Positions 7,643-17,761 are shown, counted from the first letter of the stretch. The stretch: 64,000 nt of DNA from Kushneria aurantia DSM 21353 (GCF_000382245.1 NZ_KB907862.1:1-64000), one strand, 5' to 3'. The notes: generated from the sequence alone by a model not told the origin. A program made the numbers and translations.

Positions 7643-8989
7643 CTACCCCCAAAGCCAGAAGGCGAAGCCGACAAACGCGAAATAGAGCGTTACCGGCAGC
7701 GCCATCACCATGGTTTTTACCGGATCGACGCGAGTGCCGATCACGCCGCCCACCAGCCCGGCCACGACGAAGGTGGTCAACCCCACCGGCGGCATCGACT
7801 GCCCCGCCATGGCGAGATTGGCAGCCCCCATCGCCACGGCTTCGGGCGACTGCCCGAGGTTGGTCAACGCCGGTGCCATGATACTCACGATCATGGTTTG
7901 CGCCGTGGTCTGCGAGCCGGTCAACATCCCCACCACCATCGTGGCCAGACCGCCGGCCGTGGCCATCAGGTTGGGCGCCAGATGGCTGGTGGCCTGCTGC
8001 ACCACATTGATCAGGCCGGCGTTGTAGAACACCCCCACCATGACCCCGGCGCAGAGCTGAATCTGTACGGTTTTGGCAACGTTGCGCAGCCCGGCCACGG
8101 CCACCTCACCGGCCTGGCGCCGCACCGTGCGAAACGCAAGGCTGACCAGCAGCGCGACCAGGATCGCCAGCACCACTCGAAAGGCCAGCCCGCGCAGAAT
8201 CGGCACTTCGCTCAGGGCGGCAACGCCGTCGGCCAGAACCGGCGTGCGCTCGAAGATGTTAAAGCCCAGTGAGGCGACCACCACGATGGCCAGCAGCACC
8301 AGCATGGGGATCAGCGTACGCCAGCGCTCCCGCAATACCGCCAACAGGGGTGGCGGCGCGTCAAGCCCCGCGGCCGAAGCGCGGCGGCACAGCCGTATCG
8401 CCGTCAATATGGCGATCACCACGCTACCGCTCATGGTGAGATAGGCCATGCCGAGAATCGTGCCCGGATCGATACCGGTCAGCGAGGCGGCGAGAAAGAA
8501 GGACTGCGAGATGGGCGGCATGCCCGAACCGATAACGGCCCCCATGACGATGATCACCGCAATACGCTCGCCGGCCAGGCCGATCGCCGCCAGGGTGGGA
8601 ATTACCAGCAGGCCGATCACGGTAGCGGCCGCGATGGCATCGCCCAGCAGCGAACCGCTCAGTACCAGGGTCAGAATAACGGCGGCGATCAGCCCCGCGG
8701 TAGAGCGCCCGAACAGGGCACGAAAGCTGTCCAGCGCCGTCTGCATGGCACCGAGACGCACCTGGGCTTCGGCATAGAGGCTGCCGAAGATCGACAGCAT
8801 GATGACCCATGCCAGCTTGTCGATACCACTGATCGCCGCCTCGACGATCGCCAATGGACCGAGCCCGCCGAGCAACGCCGCCGCTGCGGCGGCAGCGAGC
8901 AGGCCAATGATGACGTTGCCGCCGATGCGCGGCAGGGGCAGCAGGATAATGGCAAACAGCAGCGCAATAGGCAGTATGACCAGCCACAT
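7643..8989 (-). CDS. DctM-like large permease (ion transporter superfamily)
   Basis: A 448-residue, very hydrophobic protein with about 12 membrane segments. The repeated GSLLGDAIAAATVIGLLVIP and GAVIGSGMPPISQSFFLAAS regions resemble the re-entrant loops of TRAP large subunits (DctM) and related ion transporter families. No TRAP periplasmic binding subunit or DctQ partner lies nearby, so it may work alone as a secondary carrier. Its place between the DadA-like oxidase and a racemase points to uptake of an amino or organic acid. Family assignment is from pattern only. Confidence 0.65.
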   Translation of the reverse strand: MWLVILPIALLFAIILLPLPRIGGNVIIGLLAAAAAAALLGGLGPLAIVEAAISGIDKLAWVIMLSIFGSLYAEAQVRLGAMQTALDSFRALFGRSTAGLIAAVILTLVLSGSLLGDAIAAATVIGLLVIPTLAAIGLAGERIAVIIVMGAVIGSGMPPISQSFFLAASLTGIDPGTILGMAYLTMSGSVVIAILTAIRLCRRASAAGLDAPPPLLAVLRERWRTLIPMLVLLAIVVVASLGFNIFERTPVLADGVAALSEVPILRGLAFRVVLAILVALLVSLAFRTVRRQAGEVAVAGLRNVAKTVQIQLCAGVMVGVFYNAGLINVVQQATSHLAPNLMATAGGLATMVVGMLTGSQTTAQTMIVSIMAPALTNLGQSPEAVAMGAANLAMAGQSMPPVGLTTFVVAGLVGGVIGTRVDPVKTMVMALPVTLYFAFVGFAFWLWG

Positions 8990-9018
8990 GAACGGCGTCC
9001 TTTATTGTTGTGGGCCGC

Positions 9019-9714
9019 TCAGAAACGACCTCGCTTTTGGACCAGTGCAATCGCATCGTGAAGGTCGAACACCGCCAGCCCCAGCCGCTCGGCCAGCATG
9101 GCGCGCCACGGCGAAAGGTTGGTGCACTCCAGCAACAGCGCTTTCATGGTCGGCGCCTGCCGCCGGAGCGCCACAGCCGCAGCGATCACCTCGCGTTCAA
9201 CGCTGGCAACACACCACGTCGGATGATCGAAACGGATAGTGGGGTAGAACGTCTCGCTCTCCTGCATACCGCCAATGACGATGTTATCGCGCTGGAAACG
9301 ACCGAAGTGCGCCCGGCTCAGCGTGCGCTCATCGAAGGTTAGAATACCTACTGACTCTGCCGGCGTCACCTCGTCGCACAGCCAGGGGGTCAGATTGAGC
9401 GCCGAAGAGACCAGCGGCACCGGCAGCGCCGCCTGTAGCCGGTCGTGGATGGCACATACAAAACCGCAGGAAGTGGTCACAATCCGTGCGCCGCGCTCGA
9501 CCAGACTGCGGCCGGCGGCGACAAAATCCTCGACGACGCTGTCATCCATGCGCGCACTCACCACCGCCGGCACGCTGGCCGAATCGACCCTGTGATAAAT
9601 CATCGGATGCGCGAGGCCGACAGGATTGCCGATATCCCCCTGCAGGCGCGGAAAATGCGTATTGAGCATGATCACGCCCAGGGTGACATCACGGGCAGCG
9701 GGGTGCTCCATCAC
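9019..9714 (-). CDS. Aspartate/glutamate racemase-family protein
   Basis: A 231-residue protein with the two catalytic-type cysteines of the Asp/Glu/hydantoin racemase superfamily: IVTTSCGFVCAIHD in the first half and LLLECTNLSPWRAML in the second. Length and the SCGF motif fit the less-studied branch that includes hydantoin racemases and maleate isomerase relatives, so racemase activity is likely but the substrate is open. Its start overlaps the end of the upstream aldolase gene by 4 bp, indicating translational coupling. Confidence 0.75.
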   Translation of the reverse strand: MMEHPAARDVTLGVIMLNTHFPRLQGDIGNPVGLAHPMIYHRVDSASVPAVVSARMDDSVVEDFVAAGRSLVERGARIVTTSCGFVCAIHDRLQAALPVPLVSSALNLTPWLCDEVTPAESVGILTFDERTLSRAHFGRFQRDNIVIGGMQESETFYPTIRFDHPTWCVASVEREVIAAAVALRRQAPTMKALLLECTNLSPWRAMLAERLGLAVFDLHDAIALVQKRGRF

Positions 9715-10442
9715 TCGGCAAAGGAAGGATCTTCCTGATAGAGGATCTCCTTCATCTGCTCGAAATGGGCGATCGAGAAATCGGTGATCGACTCCCAGTC
9801 CCTGGCGGTTACCTCGGCCACGTCATCATCAAGTATCCGGAGCGGCTTGCCTGTCGACAGTGCCTGTATCTGGATACGACAGGCCCGTTCCAGGGTATAC
9901 ATATCGTCAAACACCTCACCGATGGTATCACCGACAACCATGACGCCATGGTTGCCCATCATCAGTCGACGCTTATCGCCCAGAAGACCGGCAAGACGTT
10001 CACCTTCCTCCTCGCTGTTTGCCATGCCACCGAAGGTCGTATCCAGCGCGACGCGATTGAAATAGCGCGCTGAATTCTGATCGATAGGCAGAATCGTCGG
10101 GTCCTGCAGCGTTGCTATCGAGGTGGCAAAGGGAGGATGAAGATGCATCACCACTCGCGCATGCGGCATTTTCTGATGCATCTGGCCATGAATTGCCCAG
10201 GCGGTTGGGTCAATGCGTTCAAGGGGCTGATTATCCGGGTCATCAAGGTCAAACAGCACCAGATCACTGGCGCGAATGCGAGAAAAATGAACCCACTTCG
10301 GATTGATCAAAAACTGTCTGCCGCTTGCGGAGAGCGCAGCGCTGAAATGGTTGGCAACGGCCTCATGAAGATCGAGCCGAGCGCTGAGGCGAAACAGCGC
10401 CGCCAGGTCAGTGCGTAGTTGCATTTCCTGAGCATTCATCAT
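9711..10442 (-). CDS. Class II aldolase/adducin-family protein
   Basis: A 243-residue protein with the zinc-binding signature of class II aldolases: VVMHLHPPFATS supplies two His and GNHGVMVVGD a third, with VANHFSAAL near the N-terminus. Relatives act on short sugar phosphates (fuculose- or ribulose-phosphate) or decarboxylate keto acids. The start at 10442 (ATGATGAATG) is placed by AGGGAG nine nucleotides upstream; a more distal ATG at 10472 is possible. It precedes the racemase and follows the ABC transporter in the same direction. Confidence 0.78.
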   Translation of the reverse strand: MMNAQEMQLRTDLAALFRLSARLDLHEAVANHFSAALSASGRQFLINPKWVHFSRIRASDLVLFDLDDPDNQPLERIDPTAWAIHGQMHQKMPHARVVMHLHPPFATSIATLQDPTILPIDQNSARYFNRVALDTTFGGMANSEEEGERLAGLLGDKRRLMMGNHGVMVVGDTIGEVFDDMYTLERACRIQIQALSTGKPLRILDDDVAEVTARDWESITDFSIAHFEQMKEILYQEDPSFAE

Positions 10443-10499
10443 CCTGTCGAACTCCCTGTTGTGAAGTTTCATTCTACCCGGTTGTCTTGATGGGACATC

Positions 10500-11321
10500 C
10501 TATGCGGCTGAAAGGATTTTCAAAATCCGACGCTTTATATCTATAAACTCGCTCGCCATAACCACTTCGCCATCCCGCGGGCGCGATAGCCCGATATCGA
10601 TAATGTCATGAATCCTGCCGGGACGGCCACTCATGACATAAACACGATCTGCCAGGAATATGGCTTCATCAATATCGTGAGTTACAAAAAGCACTGTCTT
10701 GTTATTATGATCCCACACTTCCAGCAGTAGCTGTTGCATTTGCAGCCTGGTTTGACTATCAAGAGCACCAAATGGCTCATCCATCAATAAAACATCAGGG
10801 TCATTAGCCAGCGCACGCGCGATAGCCACCCGCTGCATCATGCCCCCGGAAAGTTGCCGGGGCCAGGCGTCGGCGAAACGCGCCAACCCTATCTCATTAA
10901 TGTAATAATTGACGACTTCTTCAATTTCCTTTTTTGATTTACCTCGCCTTCTGGGACCGAACGCAATATTGTCGCGAACATTCAGCCATGGAAAAAGAGT
11001 ATACGTCTGGAACACCATACCGCGATCGACACCAGGACCGGTTATGATATTTCCATTAACACGCATTTCGCCATGTGTCGAAGGTACCAACCCTGAAGCG
11101 AGATATAGCAGACTGGATTTTCCGCAGCCGGAGGGTCCTACGATAGCGGCAAATTCATTCTGCATTATCTGTAATGATGTTGCTTCAAGCGCTTTGATGC
11201 TGCCTTGACCAACGCCATATTCCAGGCTGACATGATCGATGTCGAGACAAACGCTGCCGGATTGACGCCCAAACGAAGGCGCGGCCTCCGCCGGCACATA
11301 AAAATCGGGTTGCGTATTCAT
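10500..11321 (-). CDS. Nitrate/sulfonate/taurine-type ABC transporter, ATPase
   Basis: A 273-residue ATPase of the SsuB/TauB group: Walker A GPSGCGKSSLLYL, Q-loop VFQTYTLFPWLNVRDN, signature LSGGMMQRVAIARAL, Walker B VLLMDEPFGALD and switch His in FVTHDIDEA. It should energise import together with the two genes upstream. ATG 11321 removes a 66-residue non-homologous extension. Base composition over 10500-13150 is visibly more AT-rich than the neighbours, hinting that the transporter was acquired separately. Confidence 0.88.
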   Translation of the reverse strand: MNTQPDFYVPAEAAPSFGRQSGSVCLDIDHVSLEYGVGQGSIKALEATSLQIMQNEFAAIVGPSGCGKSSLLYLASGLVPSTHGEMRVNGNIITGPGVDRGMVFQTYTLFPWLNVRDNIAFGPRRRGKSKKEIEEVVNYYINEIGLARFADAWPRQLSGGMMQRVAIARALANDPDVLLMDEPFGALDSQTRLQMQQLLLEVWDHNNKTVLFVTHDIDEAIFLADRVYVMSGRPGRIHDIIDIGLSRPRDGEVVMASEFIDIKRRILKILSAA

Positions 11322-11323
11322 AT

Positions 11324-12124
11324 TTAAAACGCCCAGGACGCCATTTTTAGCCGTAGTTGTTTGAAAGCCTGATCCGTGAGCAGTCCCATCAGACCAATAA
11401 GAGATATTGCAAGAAAGATGGTATCCACCTGGAAGCCACGCATGGCTTTTAAACTGATATATCCCAAACCACTCTGTGCGGCCACCATTTCCGCCACCAC
11501 AAGATATGTCCAGGCCCATCCCATGGTCACACGAAGAACATCGATGACCCCCGGAATACAGGCAGGAAAAAGCACATGCAGCACGACATCACGTCTTGTA
11601 GCGCCCAGCGTATACGACGCATTAAGCAGATCCTGCGAGACGTTTCTGGAGACATCGGCAATCAATACGAGCTGCTGAAAAAAAACGCCAAAAAATATGA
11701 CGGCAACCCGCTGCTCGATACCAATGCCTATCCACAGTATAAAAAGTGGTACAAAAGCCGTGACAGGCAAATAACGCATAAAGTTGACGATAGGATCACA
11801 GACCGATTGAACGGCTCGAAAGCTTCCCATCAGAATGCCGACAGGTATTGAAACAATCGAGGACAGTACAAAGCCGTAAACGACGACCTGAACACTCGCC
11901 CACAGGTTCTCCCAAAGTGACCCATCTTTCGCCATTTTGAAACCGGTATGGATTACCGCATCCGGAGTGGGCAAAAAAATGGGGCGGACAAAATGATGGT
12001 ATGTCACCAACGCCCATCCCAACAGAATGAGCCCCCATATCCCCAGACCTGCGCCCCATACAACCCCTGACGGGATGCTGGCGCGGGGAGTCAGGCATCG
12101 CTGCCACAAGGACTGTCTCTGCAT
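11324..12124 (-). CDS. Nitrate/sulfonate/taurine-type ABC transporter, permease
   Basis: A 266-residue inner-membrane protein with about six membrane spans and the EAA-like loop of the SsuC/TauC family (NASYTLGATRRDVVLHVLFP). LPVTAFVPLFILWIGIGIEQR is the typical SsuC-like segment. It lies 2 bp from the ATPase gene and 9 bp from the binding protein, so the three form one transcript and one importer. Confidence 0.88.
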   Translation of the reverse strand: MQRQSLWQRCLTPRASIPSGVVWGAGLGIWGLILLGWALVTYHHFVRPIFLPTPDAVIHTGFKMAKDGSLWENLWASVQVVVYGFVLSSIVSIPVGILMGSFRAVQSVCDPIVNFMRYLPVTAFVPLFILWIGIGIEQRVAVIFFGVFFQQLVLIADVSRNVSQDLLNASYTLGATRRDVVLHVLFPACIPGVIDVLRVTMGWAWTYLVVAEMVAAQSGLGYISLKAMRGFQVDTIFLAISLIGLMGLLTDQAFKQLRLKMASWAF

Positions 12125-12133
12125 GAATCCTCC

Positions 12134-13150
12134 TTATGGCTGATGTATAAATGAAGGATCCACAATGTCGGAATAGGTGGTATTCAGGGAGCTCCCTTCA
12201 ACCTCATTCCATGTTTCACGTGCAACGCGAACCAGATCAGCAATATTCCCGGGTGAATCATGGTTTCCGATCGAATCCTGGTTATCGCTTTCATTGTAGA
12301 ACCTTACGCCTTCGGTCGCCTCGGCAAAATCCTGTGGGTCCTCAAGGTATCCGCCAACGCCTTCGGCCATGAGCGCATAAGATGCTTGCGGATTATTTTT
12401 AAAATAATCGACCGCCTTGTAAAGACCTTTTACCAATGCATTCACATCGTCCGGGCGCTGCTCTATAACGTCACAGCTCAGAGCCACCACATCAATGATA
12501 ACGCCGGGGGTTTCGCTGCTATCAACCAGTATGTGACCCCGATCATGAGAGCGAATGAAGCTTAAATTGGGCTCCCATGTCACAGCAACGGGTATACGAC
12601 CGGCAATGAAAGCCGCTGCTGCCGCATCAGCTGACATGTTCTGAATATTAACATCGCTCAAGGAAAGATTGTTGTTCCTGAGCAAGTACGAAAGCCAGAA
12701 CTGTGAAGCACCACCTTCGTTCATTCCCACGGTCATGCCCTGCAATTGATGGATAGAGGTGACATTACTCTCGGTAACCACACCATCACCGCCATAGCTA
12801 TCGTCCAGCACCACGACGGCCTTGAAGCAGAAATCTGCAGAACGATATTTAACCAGCTCGGCTATGGTACCTGCCACACCCTGAAGGTCACCCGAAGCCA
12901 GCGCCGACATATACCCCGATGAGCCCTCGAAGGTAGGCAACTCGACATCAAGGCCGTTTTCCTCGAAAAATCCCTTTTCCTGAGCAAGATAAAGCGTCCC
13001 GTAGCCGACCCATGTCGTATGCCCGATAGAAAGAGTATCTGCACTGGCTGGAAGGGATATCGCCCCTGCGATCAAGGCTGACAAACCTGCGCACTTGCAA
13101 CAGCAAGCAAAGTATTGACCTAATGATTCAACTCTTTTTGTCTTTCGCAT
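12134..13150 (-). CDS. Nitrate/sulfonate/taurine-type ABC transporter, binding protein
   Basis: A 338-residue precursor with an N-terminal signal region ending at SLPASADTLSIG. The mature part begins HTTWVGYGTLYLAQEKGFFE, the hallmark of NMT1/TauA/SsuA-like periplasmic binding proteins, and includes GMTVGMNEGGASQFWLSYLL and AAAFIAGRIPVAVTWEPNLS. The ligand is unknown; the linked aldolase and racemase genes make a small organosulfur or nitrogen compound possible. First gene of the transporter operon. Confidence 0.87.
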   Translation of the reverse strand: MRKTKRVESLGQYFACCCKCAGLSALIAGAISLPASADTLSIGHTTWVGYGTLYLAQEKGFFEENGLDVELPTFEGSSGYMSALASGDLQGVAGTIAELVKYRSADFCFKAVVVLDDSYGGDGVVTESNVTSIHQLQGMTVGMNEGGASQFWLSYLLRNNNLSLSDVNIQNMSADAAAAAFIAGRIPVAVTWEPNLSFIRSHDRGHILVDSSETPGVIIDVVALSCDVIEQRPDDVNALVKGLYKAVDYFKNNPQASYALMAEGVGGYLEDPQDFAEATEGVRFYNESDNQDSIGNHDSPGNIADLVRVARETWNEVEGSSLNTTYSDIVDPSFIHQP

Positions 13151-13393
13151 CTGTGCACCTCATCTGTATTGTTATTGGATAATGCGTGTAAACGCTACGT
13201 GCCGATATTATCCATCACCATAAACATGGCGCGAGATTAATTAAAATACAATCGAGTGAGCCATTGCATAGCTTTTCCTGATTCAGGCCGCGCAAGGCCC
13301 GCGGTTGTGGAACACTTCAAACACTGCTTTATGTCAGAAACCTGGAAAGACGATGATGGATAGGCCGCCAGGATTCTGAAATGCATTGGCGTC

Positions 13394-14338
13394 TCATTGA
13401 GAAGGCGTGCGAACGGCTTCGCTGTCGTCCAGGGCTGCTGCGGGAAGTTCCGTTTGCAGTGCCAGTTGCTTCATTGCCTGTGCGGCCGGGCTCGGTCGCA
13501 CTCCTTTGACACAGGCGATCCCCATTGACAGTGGCTGCGCATCATCCTGTAACCAGAGCGCTCTGAGCCTCCCCCCGTCAAAAGTCTCTCGGCTGGTCAG
13601 AGGCGTATTGAACAACGAAAAACCAAAGCCGCTGGCCACCAAACCACGAATCATGTCCAGCGAACGAGCACGGTAGGCTACCCGTGGGGTCAGTTTTCGA
13701 GATTCGAAGATGGAAAGAAAATATTCCCTGCTCTGCGGCCAGTCGAGCAACACCATGGGGTAGTCGATAAGCTCGCGAAGGCTGATACGCTTGCGCTGAC
13801 CCAACGGATGACCTTCGGCCACTACAGCGTAAGGGGGAAAACTATAAAGAGGGGTAAACTCGATATTGGCGGGTATCTGGAGATCGTAAGTGAACGCCAG
13901 CTCATAGACCCCCTCGCTCAAACCAGTGACAATATCGCCCTGTATCATCTCATCACAGTGCAGGCTGACCGAGCCGTAGGTCTCGGTATAGCGCCGCAAA
14001 AGCTGTGGCAGAAAAACCGGCGCAAAGGTCGGAAAGGCCACCAGCCGCAGTTCACCAGCAATTTCTTCACCCAGCGACAGGGTAAACCTTTCCAGATCGT
14101 CGGCATCACGCAGTAGCTGCCGGGTGCGCGCCCAAAGCTGTCTGCCGGAAGACGTCAGCGATAGTCCCTGCGCGTGGTGTCGCACAAACAACTGAAGGCC
14201 GGAACTCTCCTCCATCTGGCGAATGGCCGCCGTGATCGAGGGCTGGGAGACATGGAGCTTTCTGGCGGCCAGTGTCACACTGGAAAGCTCTCCGGCCACT
14301 GTGAAATAGCGCAGCTGCTTGAGCGTGAAATGGCGCAT
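13394..14338 (-). CDS. LysR-family regulator
   Basis: A 314-residue LysR regulator. The N-terminal winged helix (RHFTLKQLRYFTVAGEL, AARKLHVSQPSITAAIRQME) spans residues 1-65, followed by the periplasmic-binding-like effector domain. ATG 14338 is chosen because GGGAG sits five nucleotides upstream. It lies upstream of, and in the same direction as, the taurine-type ABC/aldolase/racemase run. It may control that run or the downstream amino-acid transporter. The 243 bp between it and the binding-protein gene (13151-13393) are AT-rich promoter sequence without a gene. Confidence 0.85.
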   Translation of the reverse strand: MRHFTLKQLRYFTVAGELSSVTLAARKLHVSQPSITAAIRQMEESSGLQLFVRHHAQGLSLTSSGRQLWARTRQLLRDADDLERFTLSLGEEIAGELRLVAFPTFAPVFLPQLLRRYTETYGSVSLHCDEMIQGDIVTGLSEGVYELAFTYDLQIPANIEFTPLYSFPPYAVVAEGHPLGQRKRISLRELIDYPMVLLDWPQSREYFLSIFESRKLTPRVAYRARSLDMIRGLVASGFGFSLFNTPLTSRETFDGGRLRALWLQDDAQPLSMGIACVKGVRPSPAAQAMKQLALQTELPAAALDDSEAVRTPSQ

Positions 14339-14508
14339 GCAGACTCCCGTCATTGTGATGCCGCTAACCGGGTTTGGAGACGCCCATTTTACTCATATTT
14401 ATGCCACGCATTGCTGGACAGCATATTGGCCAGGCATCACGACAGGCTGCTCTTCTTGCGTTTCCGGCAATACGCATGGAAAGCGCTCTGGAATATTGAG
14501 TGTTGTCA

Positions 14509-15336
14509 CTACCGGTAACCTTCCTTGCCATCATCGCGAAATATCTCGTTACGCTGCAGATAGTTTTGCAGAAACTGCGCAAGGCGCTCTGTCCGTGGCG
14601 CTCTGAAGAGTTGCTTCGGTACGCCCTGCTCGAGGATGTGTCCCTGGTCCAGGAAGATGACGCGATCGGCCGCCTGCGCCGCGAACCCCATTTCATGCGT
14701 AACGATCACCATCGTCATGCCCTCCTCGGCGAGTTGCTTCATGACCTGCAGCACCTCGCCGACCAGTTCGGGGTCGAGTGCCGAGGTCGGCTCGTCGAAC
14801 AGCATGATGGCCGGCGACATCGCCAGCGAGCGAGCGATAGCCACGCGCTGCTGTTGCCCGCCGGAGAGGCGGCTGGGCCAGACATCGGCCTTTTCCGGCA
14901 GCCCCACCTTGTCGAGCACTTCAAGCGCCAGCCGCCGCGCCTCGTCACGCTTCATGCCCCGCACCCGCACCAACGCTTCCATGACGTTGTCAATAACGCT
15001 CATATGAGGCCAGAGATTGAACTGCTGAAACACCATACCCATGTCGCGGCGCACTTCACGCAGGCGCGCCGGGCGGGAGCGCAGGCGACGACCATTGGCC
15101 CCACGGTCATATCCCAGCAACTCCCCTTCGACGAACACATCGCCGTCGTCGTAGGCTTCGAGAAAGGCGAGACAGCGCAGCAGTGTGCTTTTGCCGGAAC
15201 CGGAGGGGCCAATCAGGCAGACCACCTCGGAGCCCTTTACGGCAAGGTTGATGTCTTCCAGAACCCGATGATCGCCGAACTGCTTGCTCATGCCGCGCGC
15301 TTCGAGCACGACCTGTTGCTGCGATGTTTGTGTCAT
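14509..15336 (-). CDS. Polar amino-acid ABC transporter, ATPase
   Basis: A 275-residue ATPase of the GlnQ/HisP type: Walker [31 protein letters not shown], signature [17 protein letters not shown], Walker [15 protein letters not shown] and VTHEMGFA. It overlaps the upstream permease gene by 4 bp, showing translational coupling. Together with two permeases and a binding protein it forms a complete polar amino-acid importer (14509-17539). Confidence 0.92.
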   Translation of the reverse strand: MTQTSQQQVVLEARGMSKQFGDHRVLEDINLAVKGSEVVCLIGPSGSGKSTLLRCLAFLEAYDDGDVFVEGELLGYDRGANGRRLRSRPARLREVRRDMGMVFQQFNLWPHMSVIDNVMEALVRVRGMKRDEARRLALEVLDKVGLPEKADVWPSRLSGGQQQRVAIARSLAMSPAIMLFDEPTSALDPELVGEVLQVMKQLAEEGMTMVIVTHEMGFAAQAADRVIFLDQGHILEQGVPKQLFRAPRTERLAQFLQNYLQRNEIFRDDGKEGYR

Positions 15337-16037
15337 GTCCTGGCTCCTGCCGTATTCCGTTCGCTGCTGATGCCGCTACTCTGCTGGCCAAGATAACGAC
15401 CCATGCGTGACTCGAGACGCTGCCCCAGACGCGAGCAGAACTCGGCCATCAGGTAATAGCCCACACACAGCGCCAGCAGGGTTTCGACATAGGCAAAGGT
15501 TTCCGAGCCAATCCCGGTCAATACAAAGGTCAGTTCCGGCACCGTAATGATCGACAGTATGGGCGTCTCCTTGCCCAGTACGATGGTGAAGTTGGTCAGC
15601 GCCGGCAAAATCAGCACCATCATCTGCGGCAACTGGATGCGTCTGATTACCGTTCGGGGCGACATGCCCAGCATGTGGGCCGCTTCGATCTGACCACGGG
15701 GCACCGACAGGAAACCGGTTCGAAAGATTTCGGCGAAATAGACGCTGCCGTATATGCCCAGACCGATCAGTCCCGCCGCCATTGGCGATAGCCGCAGTCC
15801 CAGTGCGGGTCCGCCGTAGTAGAGCAGAAACAGCTGTACCAGAAAGGGGGTGGCACGCACGATCTCGATGTAGACGCGCAGCCCCGCTCGGACCCACCGC
15901 CCGGCACCGAGCTGAATGATCGCGATCAGCAGGCCGAGTATCGCTCCCAGCATGATGCCGCCAAACCAGCTCAGGAGGGTGATCAAAAAGCCGTGGGCGA
16001 TCTCCGGCAGGTGGTCGGTAAGTACTGAAAAGTCCAT
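15333..16037 (-). CDS. Polar amino-acid ABC transporter, permease (HisM/GlnP type)
   Basis: A 234-residue membrane protein with four to five spans. [18 protein letters not shown] and the loop [20 protein letters not shown] (EAA motif, contact to the ATPase) place it in the HisMQ group. It abuts the next permease by a 1-bp overlap at 16037, so both subunits are probably made in equal amounts. Confidence 0.92.
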   Translation of the reverse strand: MDFSVLTDHLPEIAHGFLITLLSWFGGIMLGAILGLLIAIIQLGAGRWVRAGLRVYIEIVRATPFLVQLFLLYYGGPALGLRLSPMAAGLIGLGIYGSVYFAEIFRTGFLSVPRGQIEAAHMLGMSPRTVIRRIQLPQMMVLILPALTNFTIVLGKETPILSIITVPELTFVLTGIGSETFAYVETLLALCVGYYLMAEFCSRLGQRLESRMGRYLGQQSSGISSERNTAGART

Positions 16038-16693
16038 CAGGCACGCGCCTCCTCGAAGCGTTTCTCCATCCGCCCGGCGAGCACAGCCAGCGTCATGTTG
16101 ACCACACAGTAAAGTGCCGCCGCTGCCATATAGAACTGAAGCTGCATAAAGGTGCTGGCCGCCAGATTCTGTGCGCTACGGGTGAGCTCGGCGATGCCTA
16201 CTACCGAGATGAGCGATGACGCCTTGATCAGCAGGATGACCTCATTGAGTAGCGCCGGCAGTGTACTGCGCAACGCCTGCGGCATCCGGATACGGACGAG
16301 AATCTGCCACTCGTTGAGTCCCAGTAGCCGCGATGCCTCGATCTGTCCTTCAGGCAGGGTAATAAAACCACCGCGCAGGATTTCGGCAAAATAGGCGCCA
16401 CAGCAGAGCGCCAGACCAGCGGTTGCGGCCACCCAGGCGGGCGCCTCTATGCCGATGCGCGGTAATAGATAGTAGATAAACAGCAATTGGATCAGCAGCG
16501 GAATTCCGCGGAAAATACTGACATAGGCGCCGCCCAGACGGCGTAATGCGAGCCGACCGGAAAGCCGCAGCGAGCAGACGATCACGCCCAGCATGAATCC
16601 GAGGATCAACCCCAGCGCCGACAGCCATACCGTATTCCACAGGCCGGCGATCAGAAGGGGCAAACCCTGCTGCAGTATTGCGAGATCGAACAT
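16037..16693 (-). CDS. Polar amino-acid ABC transporter, permease (HisQ/GlnP type)
   Basis: A 218-residue permease homologous to the previous one: SIFRGIPLLIQLLFIYYLLP and GQIEASRLLGLNEWQILVRI are the family motifs. It should form a heterodimeric channel with its partner. It follows the binding-protein gene by 3 bp. Confidence 0.92.
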   Translation of the reverse strand: MFDLAILQQGLPLLIAGLWNTVWLSALGLILGFMLGVIVCSLRLSGRLALRRLGGAYVSIFRGIPLLIQLLFIYYLLPRIGIEAPAWVAATAGLALCCGAYFAEILRGGFITLPEGQIEASRLLGLNEWQILVRIRMPQALRSTLPALLNEVILLIKASSLISVVGIAELTRSAQNLAASTFMQLQFYMAAAALYCVVNMTLAVLAGRMEKRFEEARA

Positions 16694-16696
16694 TGC

Positions 16697-17539
16697 TCAG
16701 GTGCCTTCGGCAGGCACGGGCTCGGCAGGCACATCCATCGACTCACCGATCCACTTCTCCTGCAGCTCGGCCAGCCGGCCACTGGCGCGAAGTTTGTCGA
16801 TCACCTGATCGACAGCATTCACCAGGCTGTCGGCATCGTCACCGTTGCGCCCGACATAAGCGAACCAGCTTTGCGGTCCAAAGCCGGGGGTAACCAACTT
16901 GAACTGCGACGAACGCTGCTGTGCGATATAGGCGATATTGGGCAGGGAGTTGGCAACGGCATCGATACGGCCGGCTGCCAGGTCGGCATAGGCCTGATTG
17001 TTATCGACGTATTCACGGATCTCGACGGGCTGATCGAGCCCTGCCACATAATCTTCCAGCGCCGCCAGTTGGGCACTGCCCTGTCCGGCGCCGGCACTTT
17101 TGCCGGCCAGATCAGAGGGTGCCTGCATGCTGTTATCTCCGGCCCGGGCCAGCAGAGCGACAGTGCTTTCGGCAATCGGCGAGGTAAAATGGTAGCGTTT
17201 CATACGCGCTTCGGTAATGATCAGCGGGCCGGCTACCATGTCGTATTTTCCGGCTTCCAGACCCGGCAGCACACTGGGCCAGGGCAGATCGATAAACTGC
17301 ACCTCCACCCCGAGTGCTTTCCCTACTTCCGCAAAAAGCGCTTTATTAAAGCCCGTCTGCTGCCCGTTTTCGAGATAATCAAAGGGCGCAAACTGCATCT
17401 CGGTACCGACTTTCAGGGTACCACGCGCCTTGACCTCATCCAGGGTGTCGGCCTGCACCGGGGAGATCAACGTCAGAGCAAAGAAAGCTGCTAGTGCAAG
17501 CGTTGCGAATATGGTTATCCTGCGAACAGACGTTTTCAT
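16697..17539 (-). CDS. Polar amino-acid ABC transporter, binding protein
   Basis: A 280-residue precursor with signal peptide (MKTSVRRITIFATLALAAFF, cleavage near PVQADT). The mature start DEVKARGTLKVGTEMQFAPF and the closing LQEKWIG are typical of family-3 solute-binding proteins. FDYLENGQQTGFNKALFAEV forms the ligand lobe. ATG 17539 follows AGAGAGGTTCAAC. First gene of the importer; the substrate is unknown, and the linked PhyH, ArgE-like and RidA genes suggest a modified amino acid. Confidence 0.9.
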   Translation of the reverse strand: MKTSVRRITIFATLALAAFFALTLISPVQADTLDEVKARGTLKVGTEMQFAPFDYLENGQQTGFNKALFAEVGKALGVEVQFIDLPWPSVLPGLEAGKYDMVAGPLIITEARMKRYHFTSPIAESTVALLARAGDNSMQAPSDLAGKSAGAGQGSAQLAALEDYVAGLDQPVEIREYVDNNQAYADLAAGRIDAVANSLPNIAYIAQQRSSQFKLVTPGFGPQSWFAYVGRNGDDADSLVNAVDQVIDKLRASGRLAELQEKWIGESMDVPAEPVPAEGT

Positions 17540-17761
17540 GTTGAACCTCTCTTGTCGTTGTACTGTGGTTTTCAGACAGCTCGATAGCTGTTTTTTTAAA
17601 CCGCATCCTGTTCGAAACATGGATGCCGGATGTCGCATTCGTCCTCGCCGATGTGTCACATTCCCGCTACGGGAACGAAGGTAATGATTCCGGTTTTCTC
17701 TCCCGCATACTCCAGGCCCCTTGCTGAAAAGGTTTCGGGCGTCCCTCGGTCCGATGACATC

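Noticed and set aside
17576-17597. Hairpin ACAGCT-CGAT-AGCTGT followed by T7 on the plus strand
   Set aside because: It looks like a terminator, but no plus-strand gene lies upstream; probably chance in a promoter region.
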